A stretch of DNA of 64,000 nucleotides. Origin: Voacanga thouarsii. Its lineage: Eukaryota; Streptophyta; Magnoliopsida; Gentianales; Apocynaceae. Shown here piece after piece: positions 11,400 to 23,948 of this stretch. The stretch covers positions 7,115,501 to 7,179,500 of the forward strand of contig JANUWF010002342.1 in NCBI GenBank assembly GCA_026120185.1, read 5' to 3'. A model generated the notes under the pieces. The model worked only from the letters and a program-made list of their open reading frames with translations, was not told where the DNA came from and did not search any database. The number at the start of each line of letters is the position of its first letter. Position 1 is the stretch's first letter. The position numbers were made by a program, and so were the translations under genes.

Positions 11400-13086
11400 T
11401 CTAAATATCCTAACTATGAAGCAGGAATCGGTGGATGCTAGAGCCAACGGAGGGGGTGGGGGTGGATCGGAAGGGTCTGGCTGATGACCAGGATGTGAAT
11501 CTGGAGGACTGATGATGAAGTCCTTCTCATTCTCAGCATCATCCTCCTGAGCAGCTGGCATCGGCGGTGGCAGAGGTAGATTCAAATTCAGAGACATAAG
11601 CGTCAGGTACTCAGTCAAGCTCTGGCTGTGGCTCCAATATACCTGTACCTGATGCTTAACCCTCTCCCGCCTCTTCCTTTCCGTGTGTAACTCTCTCTGC
11701 AGCTAGCTCACATCTAACGAGATAGAAGAAGTTGATGACTCAGATGAAGATGGCTGCTGTGACCTCCATCTCACCCTTGAAGACTCAGAGCCCAATCTGT
11801 ATACTCGCCCCTTCATGCATGCTCTGTCATCCACCTCGACAAACAGCGTCTTCTCGTTGGGCACCCTACTTGGTGCAAGTATGCTCATAGAATCTGTCTG
11901 AGAACCCGACTACGCATGATTCTCAATAATAGCAGTGACAGTATCCTATCAAATTTGGGGTAAGGAAACATACATAAAATATTTAAAATTAGCGGTGAAA
12001 ATATAAATAACATTAAACTTAAAAACGTATAAGATTGTGTAGTCTTACTAGCGTATGGCACAATCGATCACTTACACAATGGCGCTTCCTCAGCCCGTCC
12101 TGAAACATGTAGGTGCATCTGAAGAGGTCGATGTAGCTGAAATCAGGACCTAACTGTCTCTGCTATCATTGTAACAAGAAACAACTAGATGTTAGTTTTG
12201 ATGATGGACTAACTGTAAAATAGCGGATATATCAAACAGTAAAAAATTTTATACTTACCATCCGCTCGTCATGCTCAGTAAAAGAAATAGATCCTCCTGT
12301 GTATGATGCCTCACCAGTGGATCTGTTTCGCTTAGCAGCGGAAGAGATACGCTGCCACCTATCGGATCCCTAATGCTCCGATAAAGCAGCTTAATGGTTT
12401 GGAGAAATCCACTTGGGGTAGCTACCCCCATGCTTCTTCCGAGCCTTCGACAATATGTCAGAAAGTCTAGCCTTACACTTCTTCTCCCAATTAGCCCGGA
12501 TCTATTTGGTATGCTCGGGGTGCCAACAGAAGAAAGACTGCAAAATTAAAGTAGCCGTTAGCAAGTAGTTACAAGTAAGAAAACATATTAAAAGTACTAA
12601 AAATACTACAAGTAATAATTGCAAATCGAACTTACACTCCAAAGATCAAATCACATGTTCCGAACATCAATCGGAACCCGTGAGAAGGTAGCATATGCTC
12701 CAGTGTAGTGTTGCCTAAAAATCTCAACTATCTCCCTCACACATTGAACCGAATGTGTGAACCTATTCTAAGAAAATAGATTTTGTAATATAAGACAAAG
12801 TTATAATTTTGAAAATTCAAATAAGCATATAATAAGTAAATATGTAGTCAACTTACGAGTCACCAACTGGCTCAATCAGCAGTCGCGTATCAGCAGTACG
12901 AGGAGCGCCAACTGTGGATCCCGAAGAACCTAGGATCGAGGTAGGGACCTGCTCTGATTGGTCCTCGTCTGGGAGTAATGGTTGTGGAGCAGGTATACGT
13001 GGCGCGATGCTCGGGGACGGTGTCTCATCTGCCCTCGACGACTCATGAGTCGCTGACTAGTCATCGAGTGAGGTATCGAAAGCCAT
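11400..13086 (-). pseudogene. TNPA-like protein gene of the CACTA element (plant transposase, Ptta/En/Spm type)
   Basis: Likely start ATG at 13086 (MAFDTSLDD). Minus-strand pieces in order are a Ser/Pro-rich N-terminus, the segment RFTHSVQCVREIVEIFRQHY, a conserved block with RANWEKKCKARLSDILSKAR, the segment TGEASYTGGSISFTEHDERM, and near the end a KGRVYRLGSESSRVR block followed by a proline-rich C-terminus (11295-11618). This order fits the Ptta/En/Spm family of accessory transposition proteins that bind the subterminal repeats. The coding pieces are separated by probable introns (around 11940-12250, 12540-12640 and 12770-12860). Several in-frame stops are present, so it is probably inactive. 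It lies directly downstream of, and in the same orientation as, the TNP2-like gene. Confidence 0.75.
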
Positions 13087-13239
13087 ATATAACTGGAATT
13101 ATTTAAAAACATAAAAATGGTCATATTTTGGGAGAAGAAAAAAAAATAAATTTAAAAGTATTATAGCAAGTAAAACGCTTGTAAAGTAATGATAGCAGAA
13201 CTAATAATTATTTCTATACATTAGTTAAACTTGATCCCT

Positions 13240-15304
13240 GTCTATGGACTTCTGTCATCATCGGATGAGTAGCCTTCCACATCGTCGTCTGTAGAGGACC
13301 TTGTCTCCTATTCTTCTTCCACGTCATCGTTTTCATTGTTCGATTGTATTTCCTCCATCATTAAACCCGAATCCATATCATCGATTGTATTTCCAATACC
13401 GAACTCATCTGCTAATCTTCCAAAGTTGTCATCCTCAACACATAAATTGATTGCCAGTGTATCATCTACTTCCTCCTAATATGGTGCCTCAACAATGGGT
13501 GCATCAATGACATGTCGAGCTTTTGATTTACAAGCAGGAACCCAATCAGATTTTGGTCTTTTGCTCCCTGGGTAGGATAGAAAATACACTGGAGTTGCTT
13601 GTTAAGCTAACACAAATGGATCATATTTTGGGTAATTCCTATTGCAGTTAATGTCAACAAGTTTGTAGTGAGGATGGATTTTAACCCCCCGATTTAGCGT
13701 TGGATCAAACCAATCATACTTGAATAGGACAACTTTTAAACAAGGAGTCCCAGGGAACTGAAGTTTGATAATCTCCGTCAACACTCCATAATAATCATTG
13801 GCACTATCTCCGTCGCCTTTAACACAAACTCCGCTGTTAATTGTTTTTTTTTTTCCGAATGACCGATCATGTGTATGGAACCTAAAACCATTTATGAAAT
13901 AGCCATGGAAATATTTCACTTGTCTCGAAGGTCCCTAGGCTAAGCTTTTTAAGTGTTGTTTAGTCACTTGATTTTGTGGATTATGAACTTAGAAAAAAAC
14001 AAAGTGTTAATGCACCTTCATTATCAATGTATTTTATTTTAAAGTCTCATTTTGGATGTGTTCAACTCACATAAGTCCTAAACCATCCTACAAACTCCGA
14101 CTCTATTCTCCTATCAACTTTAGGGTCTGTTATACTCGGCTCATACAACTGCAAGTCATTTATGAATTTCCTAAAACGACCAAAACGAACACATAAGGAT
14201 ATTTGTTCAAAGTATTGTTGTATAAAATCTAGAAATGTGCAAAATAGAAGTATACTTATGTAATGTATGGTTGAACTTCTTCACAGTTTAGGTATATGTA
14301 ATTTGCGACAGCCTTAAATTCACCTGGGGTAAGATGTAATGTACAGTTAAAGTGTATGTAATGTATGGTTTAAGTGTTTTCAAGCTTCATCATCGCGTGG
14401 ATGGCTTATAACGTCCTTTTCTGGTTGACTCTCTGCATGCCATCTCATGTGCTCCGTTGTTGTGGAGGATGCAAATAGTCTCTGCAGTTTGGGTATTAAT
14501 GGAAAGTAATACATCTTCTTGAAAGCAACGTCTTTCTGTTGTTTGTCCTTTGCAACTTTCTTTTTCGCCATATATCGGCCATGTCCACAGAATTCTCAGT
14601 CCCTCCTAACACTGTCGTCCTTCCAGTAGAGCATGCATCCATTTGGGCAGACATCTATCTTCTGAACAGGTAGCCCTAGACTAGATACCAACTTCTTTGT
14701 TTGATAGAAGTCATTCGAAAGCTTATTACTACTTGGTAATACCTCCTTCATCAATTGCATCACCTAATTAAAGCATTTTTCTGACACGTTGTTTTTGAAT
14801 TTAATATTCAAAAGCCGAGAAACAACTGATAACGTACTGTGATTTTTGCATCCATCCTATATAGGAGTTTTTTAAGCTCTCAGCATGTCATAAAATTTTT
14901 GCGCATCTGGGTTAGGTGGTTCCTCAACATTCTCCGATGATGAAGGTTCAATTGGAAATTGATGTCCAACTGCATCAATCACCATATCTCGATACGGATT
15001 GTTAGAGCTTGACTCGACTACAGTCGTACAAGTGCCGGTTATTGCATTTGGCGATGGATTAATACCCTCACCATAACTAGTCCATATTTGGTAATTAGCA
15101 ACAAACCCAAATTTGTACAAGTGCAGCTCCACTTTAACTGGGGAAAGGTACGCTTTGTTTTTACACTTTCCACATGGACACCACTAAGGCTAGACCAGTT
15201 AACAAATAATATGTAATGAATAGCTTGACCCCTTGTTTAAACTCCAATGTAATTCCTTTAATCCCCTGTACGTGTCCTCTGTACATCCAACTACCATCAT
15301 CCAT
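13240..15304 (-). pseudogene. TNP2-like CACTA transposase with the catalytic core deleted
   Basis: The start is placed at ATG 15304 (MDDGSWMYRG). An N-terminal transposase-associated domain follows: a CPCGKCKNKAYLSP zinc-binding-type motif, then VELHLYKFGFVANYQIWTSYGE (14872-15180). A frameshift is needed just before CPCGKC. The next block (14380-14571) has KLQRLFASS, MRWHAE and HPRDDEA. It then jumps to C-terminal motifs: FKAVANYIYLNCEEVQPYI near 14290, FVGWFRTYV near 14070, and a full DUF4216-like domain at 13602-13919 (KYFHGYFINGFRFHTHDR, then KVVLFKYDWFDP, then a VDINCNRNY segment). The large Transposase_21 catalytic domain expected between MRWHAE and NCEEVQPY is missing. Acidic C-terminus at 13240-13480. 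A non-functional transposase. Confidence 0.82.
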
Positions 15305-15481
15305 CTATATTTAGGCCATAACAATGTAGCTTATTAGCACTTGTATAATTCGAATGAAGAATGATGGTGATTGTGAAGGTCAAGGACCCTAATAAACTCG
15401 TTTAAAATTATGGAAGAAAGATTGAATAATGATACCGAAGAAATACTATCAACTATCAAGTTGTGTATTCTAAATATTTTT

Positions 15482-15607
15482 AAAAAAATTGATAGAGTTT
15501 CCCTTATAACTTGAACGTTTTTCAGTCACAAAGCCACCTCAATTCACCCAACATTCATTGTAAATGGCACACAAAACACAAATAACTTCAAAACAATTAA
15601 TCAACAA
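15482..15607. repeat. 126-bp direct repeat, copy 1
   Basis: Shares about 85 percent of bases by eye with 28742-28868, including GAGTTTCCCTTATAACTTGA and CACCTCAATTCACCCAACAT. Both copies lie in non-coding CACTA sequence, one on each side of the Athila-like insertion and the 4.2-kb solo LTR. Confidence 0.85.
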
Positions 15608-15739
15608 TGCAAGTAAAGCAAGAGGTTATTCAATGTACAAAGAAAGATAAAAAAAAAAAAAAAAAGAAAGTAAAGGACCATATAGCATAATGTACAAAGC
15701 TAAAAATGGAATGAACAAGCATGCTGGAATTATGGTTAT
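15608..15739. other. Short CACTA internal spacer
   Basis: Non-coding, with an A-rich run at 15650-15665. Ends at the TCAAT target site of the Athila-like insertion. Confidence 0.5.
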
Positions 15740-15744
15740 TCAAT
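15740..15744. repeat. Target site duplication TCAAT (left)
   Basis: TCAAT precedes the LTR at 15745 and is repeated at 23577-23581 right after the second LTR. Five bases, as expected for an LTR retrotransposon. Confidence 0.93.
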
Positions 15745-17291
15745 TGATAGGGTCTAAATTAGTCATATTTTTCCTAGTTATTTGATGTTCATCTGTAATA
15801 AATTTTGTTCAATAACTAGTTATATTCCTTCATATTTGAGATTTTACCCTTAGAAAGGTATTTTGTTCTTTATTTCAGATTTTTAAGGTAAAATGAAATA
15901 AAAACATCGCAAAACAAAGGAGAGGCGGCTCTAGCTAGGGCCCTAGAACCAGCCCCGGCCATGCACTGTTGAAATGAACTTCGAGACGACAGAAAAATTG
16001 GTGGGACAAAGCAAAACAAAGTGGAACCAACACCGACTCCAAGAGTCAAAGCGGCGGCGGCTGCATTCTAGAACACATTGTGCAAAATTTGGAGAAAAAT
16101 TGACGAACAAGTAGAGAAACAGAACACAACCGGCGTCGACTCCGAGAGTCAAGGTGGCGCTAGCTATGCCCTGGAGCTAAGGCGGTGCTTGATTTTTTCT
16201 ATGCGATTTTTTGTAATCTAAAGAGTTTTAGTATCTTCCAACTTCTACTCGACCAAGAACGCTGTACCTACGAGTTTAGGCACTTCCTAAGCCTATAAAT
16301 AGATGAAAAACACAAGGAAAAATGAGGAAATTCATTGATCATCATAAAAAATCACTCAATCAAAGGAGGAATTCTTCAAATTCAAGGAGGGTTGCATAAG
16401 AAGGTCTTCAAAGGAAGAAGAAGGAAGCTTGTCTATGAGTGCTTTCTTTTACTTTGTTTTCTTTTTCTTGAACAATAATATTTTAATTGTTTTATTGTAA
16501 GTTGACATTGTTTTAGATATGCATGATATTTAGAGTTATTTGATCATTTGATTAATTGGTTGTTATCCTTGGTGTTTAATTACTTGTACTTATTTCGAGA
16601 TTGGTTGATTGTTTCTGTCCATTCAATTGCTTGAAAAAGGGGTTGATGGTGGTTTTAATTCATTAGTTTCATATTTTTTATCTTTTAATTTATTTGAAAA
16701 ATGGGTTAATTGCTAAGAATTGGTAATTAAATGTTAATTGATGTCTGCCAGAATATGGATTCATTGCTTAGTTTCATGTTTTAAGTTTTTCAGAATATGA
16801 AAATTTAATCAAGGATTGTGTTTAATACATCTTTTAGGTAAGACTAGTTGAGGCAGAATATGTGATACTAAGTTACCTAGTCGATAGGGATTTATGGATT
16901 GAAAAAGAAGTGAGTCTATCTTAATCCTTCACGATGCCAAGGGAATAATTAGTTATGATAATGGTTGAGTTCATTAAGATCATGTTTGTCTAACCAATTA
17001 CTTGAGTTACATACTTCTCAATCCTTAACATGTATATATTTTTATTTTGATCTTCTTTTATGTTATTTCTTTTTATTTGTTTTTCACTTTATTGAGTCGG
17101 TTAAACAATGAAAGAAAGGTAATTAATATCTACTTGTTCCTGGAGGATTGACACTCGTTTGAACTCTATGCTCGGTTAATAATGAGTACGCTTGCTCATA
17201 TGTGTGATTTGGATTGGACATATTAATTTAAACTTGATTGGGAATGTGATTAGTTTTTGTATGATTTTTACACCTAAGTCCAGACACATCA
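15745..17291 (+). repeat. Athila-like 5' LTR
   Basis: 1547 bp, beginning TGATAGGGTCTAAATTAG and ending CCAGACACATCA. The partner at 22043 has TA instead of the starting TG, by point change. Confidence 0.92.
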
Positions 17292-17297
17292 TGTTTT

Positions 17298-17317
17298 TGG
17301 CACCGTTGCCGGGGAAC
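17298..17317 (+). other. Primer binding site, tRNA-Asp type
   Basis: TGGCACCGTTGCCGGGGAAC lies six bases after the 5' LTR. It matches the complement of the 3' end of plant tRNA-Asp(GUC) with one mismatch at the fifth base (A for G). Confidence 0.88.
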
Positions 17318-17729
17318 AATAGCATGAAAGCTTAGATTTTATTGATTTAACCATGTAAATATATAAATATATAAATATGTAAGATATGTATAATTATTCT
17401 TTTCGCAAAAAGGTGCTATCTTTTGTATTTCATGTTTTCTTGTATACCCTTGTAACCTAACTTACTAACTTTGACTATGTTCTTTTAACTAACTTTGTAA
17501 CCTTGTAATGCTATTTTTATCAGAAATTCTGTTATCTAATCTGTTTCTTGTTTTTTAGGTATGAGCCTTGGTACATAATCCAATGACCTAAAGGCAATAT
17601 AGAGATTTTGGTTTATTTCTATTTATTTCTTCATGAATTAAATTGCATTATTCATCATTGCTACATGTTCATCATTTTTATTTCATTTCTCAAAAAAAAA
17701 AAACAAAACAAAAAATTAGTGCATTGATG

Positions 17730-18149
17730 ATAGATTAGCAAAATTACACACTAACATTGATGTTTTTAGTGAGACGTCATTAGAAGCATTAGTAAATTCT
17801 TTTGTTGCCAATACAAATTCATCTGTTCAGTGGTATGAAAAAGCTTCCCAACGTCTGTACAATCAAAAGAAACAATTAGTTAAAATTGTTGAGGAGACTC
17901 ATGAGTTCATGCTAGTCCATACAATTGCCATGGAACAAAAATAGCGGCTATAAGGAACAATTGCATGATGTGACAAGAGAGATATTCCATTCTACTCTAT
18001 GTACTCATAATTCTAATATTTCTTTGTCACATGATTTCTTAGGCTCTTCTCCCTTCTTGGAGAACAATGGTCCCAATGCTAATGTATGGAGTTTAACATG
18101 CCTCACGAAGTTGGATTTATCATTCATTCTAAGAAACCCTTTGAGGATG
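17730..18149 (+). pseudogene. Gag-like remnant of the Athila-like element
   Basis: Plus-strand segments include SETSLEALVNSFVANT, WYEKASQRLYNQKKQ and YKEQLHDVTREIFHSTLC followed by LSHDFLG. The fragment at 54661-55744 on the other strand carries matching segments (SEMSLQALISSFVNNT and YKEQFHNVKREVFNSTLC, then LPHDFIG), so this was a real coding sequence in the family. Stops and frame changes break it, and the copia solo LTR begins at 18150 in the middle of it. I infer a gag-type protein from position after the primer site only; no zinc knuckle is visible. Confidence 0.6.
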
Positions 18150-19841
18150 TGTAGGATTTCTATCATGCATAATCAGATTAAGCACAGCGGAAAACAACAA
18201 GAAATCCAAGCCATGGATCACGGGTTTGCAATAGAAACGGGAAAAGGAGAAGATTGCGTTTATTACCTCGTGAAGCCGGAATTCAAAAATTTCAGAAACA
18301 AGAACGCAGGTGTGATCCAGATTATCCAAAACCATTCACTGCAGCTCCACTGAAGTCCAAGAAAGAACTCCCTCTAATGATAATCCACACAAGGTTGAAT
18401 GCTCACAATCTCTCAATTATATGCTAGTAGAATTCGGGAGGCTAGAGTTTTGATGAAGAAGAGAGAGACGGCTAGGGTTTGATCAAGAGAGAGGCAGAGA
18501 AATGGTTTCTCTATTATTGCGTGAATAGTCTGTCTCAAACCCTAAGGAAACTATTTCCTTATTTTTATAGATTTATAATTACCATAAATTGCAACTTAGT
18601 CCTTGAACGTCCAATTGTCAACAAATTGGTCCTTGAAGTTTACTTAATTACAATTAGGTCCCATGAATTATAACAAACTTATAATTCACCTATAAATATA
18701 TTCAATTCTCTTAATTAACCCCACAATATTATCAAATAATATATTTGAGCATTCAAACCTTTATTGTGTGTGACCCATTAGGTTTCCTGGTCTTATTGGT
18801 AGCATAATATGAATTAATTCTAACAATATTAGAATTAATAGTCCTTAATAAAATAAAGGATTAAATTTATTAATTCTCTAATTAATAAATTCATATTTAG
18901 CATATCAAGAGCGACATCTAGCAATGACTCTTGACCACCCAAAAGTCCAGAAAGTCAAGTGACTTGACATGAACCTTTCAATAGCAAATTATCAGTGCAA
19001 TAAACTCCTTTCAACATACAATATCTCATTCGGTCTAGAGCATGAAATTTTACTTACTCCCTCCAGAATATTATTAATTCTGGCCCGAATATTTTAGTAC
19101 TTGTTCAAGAAATCCATTACTCGATATGTGTATCAATTGGAACCATTTCCATCACATAGTCGCCTTGGCCAAGGACTTCATGAGTAATGATTTCTACAAG
19201 TGGCCTTGAGATATACTCTCCTACTATTAGGAGTGGTGAATCATTTATTGACCCTCTCAACTACTTTCGTTTACTTTACGTTGTACCCAATATCCATCCC
19301 ATAGGCGGCCTTAGATAAGACTCCAAAGGTTAGAATCAAAGTACAACGCTCGATAAACAAAGTACCTTGGAGATCTCAAGTCTAAGGATACTTGCACACT
19401 TGCTATAATGAGATTCTATCACTGGCACTAAATAGTTATCCAAGTGATTATCTCGTAGCTAGGTTATCCAATGAACTTGTTTCAAAACAAGCATCCACAC
19501 GTTAATCATGAGTATCTCAATACCCACGGATATGAGAACCACTGCTTGATCCAATCACGAGATATAACATGTGTCAGTCTTGGCGTATTAATAATGTCAC
19601 ATCTTATTAATACTATGACTGGGGATTATTTAAGTACAAACACTGCATAGTGTAGTAGGAATCCCACATCATGATCTCTATCATGATTTCCTTAACACTG
19701 TGTTGTACTAGGGACTTTATCTAATGGTTTGTACACATAGTTAGATATAACAATCAAACTGAAAGATAAAGAATGCCTCTTATTAATTTAATATGCAATA
19801 TACACGGTACAAGTGATTGCCTCTAGGGCACAACACTAACA
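18150..19841 (+). mobile_element. Copia family-2 solo LTR nested in the Athila-like element
   Basis: Starts TGTAGGATTTCTATCATGC and ends GGGCACAACACTAACA. Much of it aligns with 45464-46878 and, inverted, with 52046 onward. The flanks are GGATG (18145-18149) and GGGTG (19842-19846), a 5-bp duplication with one mismatch. No internal retrotransposon sequence is present, so the rest was removed by LTR-LTR recombination. Confidence 0.85.
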
Positions 19842-22042
19842 GGGTGTTGACAAATTCTACCCTTCACCCCAATTTCAGGGAGGTAACTTGGTATTTGTAG
19901 CAGAATTGAAAGGTAAGGATTTCCCAATCCCATTTTGAAGAACTTAAATGCTAAGTTTAAAGGGGAATTTTAATTGTAAAAATTCTTTGGAAGGATTAAT
20001 TGATGATTTCAAAGTTGATGCATCCGTTAGATACCATGTGCACTTATATGTTGGAAAAGATATTTATGTGTCTAAAGGAATGTTAGAAAAAGAGGTTTAT
20101 GTGTTTTGATTTGCTGAGAAACATTATTTTCATAAACCTTTTATTTTTAAAAAACCTCTCTCCATTCTACATTCATCATGCCTATCTATTGGAGCATGAT
20201 GAGTGTGAAAAGTTTTTGTTTTATTTTTTTTATTTTAGTCTTTTTCTTTAGTTTATTTTCTTTTATTTAGGTATGTTTTTATTTTATTATTATTTCCCTT
20301 GTTTTTTTATTTGTGTTTTGTTTTATAGGAAGAAAAGTCCTTGAAGACAAGCCTTTCTCTTTACTTCAAGTTTGGCTATCTATTGGAGCATTATTGTACT
20401 TGGGAAGTATTACTTAAACTTTCTCACCCATTATTATTTTTAGTCCTTTTAGAGATGCTTTCTTGTGCTTATTTGTTGTCAATGAGGACTGTGTCCAATT
20501 TAAGTGTGGGGGAGTAGTTTGGTGATATACTTTGCCCAAGTTTTATCAATTTTATTTGGAGTACAAAGAAAATTGGAGCAAAATGAATGGAAGTTTGTTT
20601 TTCTTATCTCTTCTCCTTTATTATTTTTGGTCCCTTGGCATTGTTTATCGCTTGTGTTATATTTATTTGGCCATTGAGGACAATGTCTAGTTTAAGTGTA
20701 GGGGCATGATTTGATTGGCAAGTGTTTTATACATATACTTTAGCCTTCTTGAAAGAATTTTGAGCAAAATTTTCAAAAAAAAATTTCTAAAATTCTTGAG
20801 ATTTCAAGCTATATTTTTTGTGCATGTCTTTATGATGGAGTATAGAGCATATGTTCTATATCATTTATGGCTTATGCATGACTTTTTGCACTCACTTGGA
20901 TAAAGTAGTTCTTGATCTAATGCTGTGCATTATTCTTAAACCTGTTTTTCTATTAAACTTCATGGAGAATTCTAGAACTTACTTGAATACCTCTCGAGGC
21001 GAAATAAGAAAGACAGAAATGATTTAATTTAGGGATGACGGTAATATTCATTCTTTGGATAGTTTGAGTTTTTCAAGCCTACCTATTTTCATAACATCCC
21101 TAGTGCCTATTTTGAGCCTAAATTGTTAATTTCTTTTATTAAAACCTGTCACAATATTTTGTCCATTACTTGTGCTGAGAGTTTGAATAATTTTCCAAAT
21201 CTTCATGCTCTTGATGATGAAAGTATATGTATGGGAATGTTGAGAAAGAATATTGGGATAAAGATCATGACTTGTTACTTTCAGTCATTGATCAATAACA
21301 AGTTGAGTTGGGAAGGAAAAGAAAAAAGAAAGAAAGAGAAAGAAGAAAAAAACTTATTGAAAGAAGAAAGAAAAGAACACAAAAGGAATGGTGATTGAGC
21401 TGTGAAAAGTTAAGTTCATATAAAGTACTTGACACCATTACTGGAAATTTGTGTGATCTTGTGAAATAGAGAAGAGTTGATGAGAAAAAAAGAAAAAAAA
21501 AAGAGGAAAAATGCAGGATTTGCTTGAGTGGAGTTGTAATTGATAAATAAGGTTATGGTTTGATTGATTCTTGTAATGGGAGAGCAAGAAGAGTTAAAAA
21601 TTATTGATTCATTTTGTTTATCCTTTTCTTGCGAACTCTCAGTTTCTTTGATTTTTTATTCTCCTATATCCTTCGTTTGATAAGCTACATTACAAGCTTA
21701 AAAGTCCTACTTGATCTAAGTAGAATCATGATATATCTTGGATTAATGGAGAAAGTGCATGAAAAGTAAACATATGGAATGCATTTTTTTTTTAACTAAA
21801 TTCTTTCCAATAGTTTGAGAATAGTGTGAACTATTGTGATGGTTCTACTGAGTCATTTATCACTTACACAAGTCTTGCATTAGTTGTGAAAGATGTAGTG
21901 TCATGTGTTTTATATTCTTAAATGAAGAAAGCGTTGAAGATATGGTTTGGAAATCGATTGAGTGATTAATGAAACCTTGTGTTTTCCTACTTGTTCTTGA
22001 TACTTTGCTTGAGAACAAGCAAAGAGCTAAGTGTGGGGGAAT
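19842..22042 (+). other. Athila-like internal non-coding region
   Basis: No polymerase domain in any frame. Two copies of a box resembling TTTAAGTGTGGGGG occur near 20500 and 20690, each after an ATTGAGGACWRTGTC-type segment, and a third purine box (AAGTGTGGGGGA) precedes the 3' LTR at 22029-22040. A purine-rich stretch of GAAAAGAAAAAAG type lies at 21315-21385. The short open frames at 20715 and 21123 have no recognisable family. Confidence 0.6.
22029..22040 (+). other. Polypurine tract of the Athila-like element
   Basis: AAGTGTGGGGGA, two bases before the 3' LTR; expected second-strand primer site. Confidence 0.8.
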
Positions 22043-23576
22043 TAATAGGGGCTAAATTAGTCATATTTTTCCTAGTTATTTGAGGTTTATCTATAATACA
22101 TTTTGTTCAATAACTAGTAATATTCTTTCATATTTGAGATTTTACCCTTGAAAAGGTATTTTGTTCAGTATTTCAGATTTTTAGGGTAAATGAAACAAAA
22201 ACATCGCAAAACAGAGGAGAGGCGGTGCCGGCTAGGACCCTAGAAACGAACTATTGAAATGAACTTCGAGGTGACAGAAAAATTGCTGGGACAGAGCAAA
22301 ACGGAGTGGAACCAACGCTGGCTCTAAGAGTCAAGGCGGCGCTGGCTACATTTTGGAACACGTTGTGCATAATTCGGAGAAAAATCGACAATCGAGTAAA
22401 GAAGCATAACACAACCGGCACCAGCTCTGAGAGTCAAGGCAGCGCCGACTGTGCCCTGGAGCTAAGGCAGTGTTTGATTTTTTCTACATGATTTTTGGTA
22501 ATCTGGGGAGTTTTAGTATCTTCCAACTTCCACTCGGCCAAGAACACTATACCTACGAGTTTAGGCACTTCCTAAGCCTATAAATAGATGAAAAATACAA
22601 GGAAAAATAAGAGAATTCATTGATTATAATAGAAAATTACTCAATCAAAGGAAGAATTCTTCAAATTCAATGAGGGTTGTGCAAGAAGGTCTTCAAAGGA
22701 AGAAGAATGAGGCTTGTCTATGAGTGCTTTCTTTTACTTTGTTTTCTTTTTCTTGAACAATGATATTTTAATTATTTTATTGTAATTTGACCTTGTTTTA
22801 GATATGCATGATATTTAGAGTTATTTGATCATTTGATTAATTGGTTGTTATCCCTGGTGTTTAATTACTTGTGCTTATTTCGAGATTGGTTGATTGTTTC
22901 TATCCATTCACTTGCTTGAAAAAGGGATTGATGGTACTTTCAATTCATTAGTTTCATATTTGTTGTCTTTTAATTTGCTTGAAAAATGGATTAATTGCTA
23001 AAAACTGGTAATTAAAGGTTAATTGATGTCTGCCAGAATGTGGATTCATTGGTTAGTTTCATGTTTTAAGTTTTCCAGAATATAAAAATTTAATCAAGGA
23101 TTATGTTTAATGCATCTTTTGGCTAAGACTGGTTGAGACAGAATATGTGATACTATGTTACCTAGTAGAGGGGGATTCATGGATTGAAAAAGAAGTGAGT
23201 CTATCTTAATCCTTCATGATGTCAAGGGAATAATTAGTTATGACAATAGTTGAGTTCTTTAAGATCATGTTTGTCTAACCAATGACTTGGGTTACATACT
23301 TCTCAATCCTTGACATGTATATATTTTTATTTTGATCTTCTTTTATGTTATTTCTTTTGATTTGTTTTTCACTTTATTGAGTTGGTTAAACAATGAAAGA
23401 AAGGTAATTAATGTCTACTTGTTCCTAGAGGATCGACACTCGTTTGAACCCTATGCTCGGTTAATGATGAGTACTCTTGCTCATATGTGTGATTTGGGTT
23501 GAACATTTTAATTTAAACTTGATTGGGAATGTGGTTAGTTTTTGTATGATTTTTACGCCTAAGTCCGGACACATCA
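22043..23576 (+). repeat. Athila-like 3' LTR
   Basis: 1534 bp, highly similar to 15745-17291 and ending CCGGACACATCA, followed by the TCAAT duplication. Confidence 0.92.
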
Positions 23577-23948
23577 TCAATGTTTGTAGAACTTGAAATA
23601 ATTGTGGTTTTCAGGTACTGTACTGAAATGCCTAACTAAACCTAAGCATTCCCTGAGTTGTTAGGCTAATTGTAGAACTAGATTTGGGAGGATTTGTGTG
23701 TAGATAAAGGCATGGGAATGGAAAGAATTATAGCTAGTTGTATATTGTTCAAGAAAAAAAAATGTTGGTTTGCTATGTTGAACTTATATTCTGTTTTGAA
23801 CGGTTTTTTGGATAAAAATGCTGGTGTAAACTATGTCTATTTTTTGGATTAAACTATACAGAATGGCCATGGATTTTGGAAATCCATGAACTATACTTTG
23901 TAGATAAATGTCCTAGGAAGAGTTTCGAACAAATTTGACATGATTTGA
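23577..23948. other. CACTA internal sequence between two insertions
   Basis: Begins with the right TCAAT duplication (23577-23581) and ends with TTTGA (23944-23948), the left duplication of the next insertion. No coding signature recognised. Confidence 0.6.

Larger units (their letters stand above)
15745..23576 (+). mobile_element. Athila-like non-autonomous LTR retrotransposon
   Basis: Two LTRs (15745-17291 and 22043-23576) are highly similar along their full length and flanked by a perfect TCAAT duplication. A primer binding site complementary to tRNA-Asp, as used by the Athila group, follows the first LTR; a purine-rich tract (AAGTGTGGGGGA) precedes the second. Two internal copies of a TTTAAGTGTRGGGG motif, another Athila-type feature, occur at about 20500 and 20690. 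The internal region is only 4.75 kb, of which 1.7 kb is a later copia solo LTR. It contains a short gag-like remnant and no protease, reverse transcriptase, RNase H or integrase. The element therefore depended on proteins supplied by a full-length relative. Confidence 0.88.

Noticed and set aside
17925..18353. 142-codon open frame
   Set aside because: Crosses the junction between gag-like remnant and the solo LTR; an accidental fusion.
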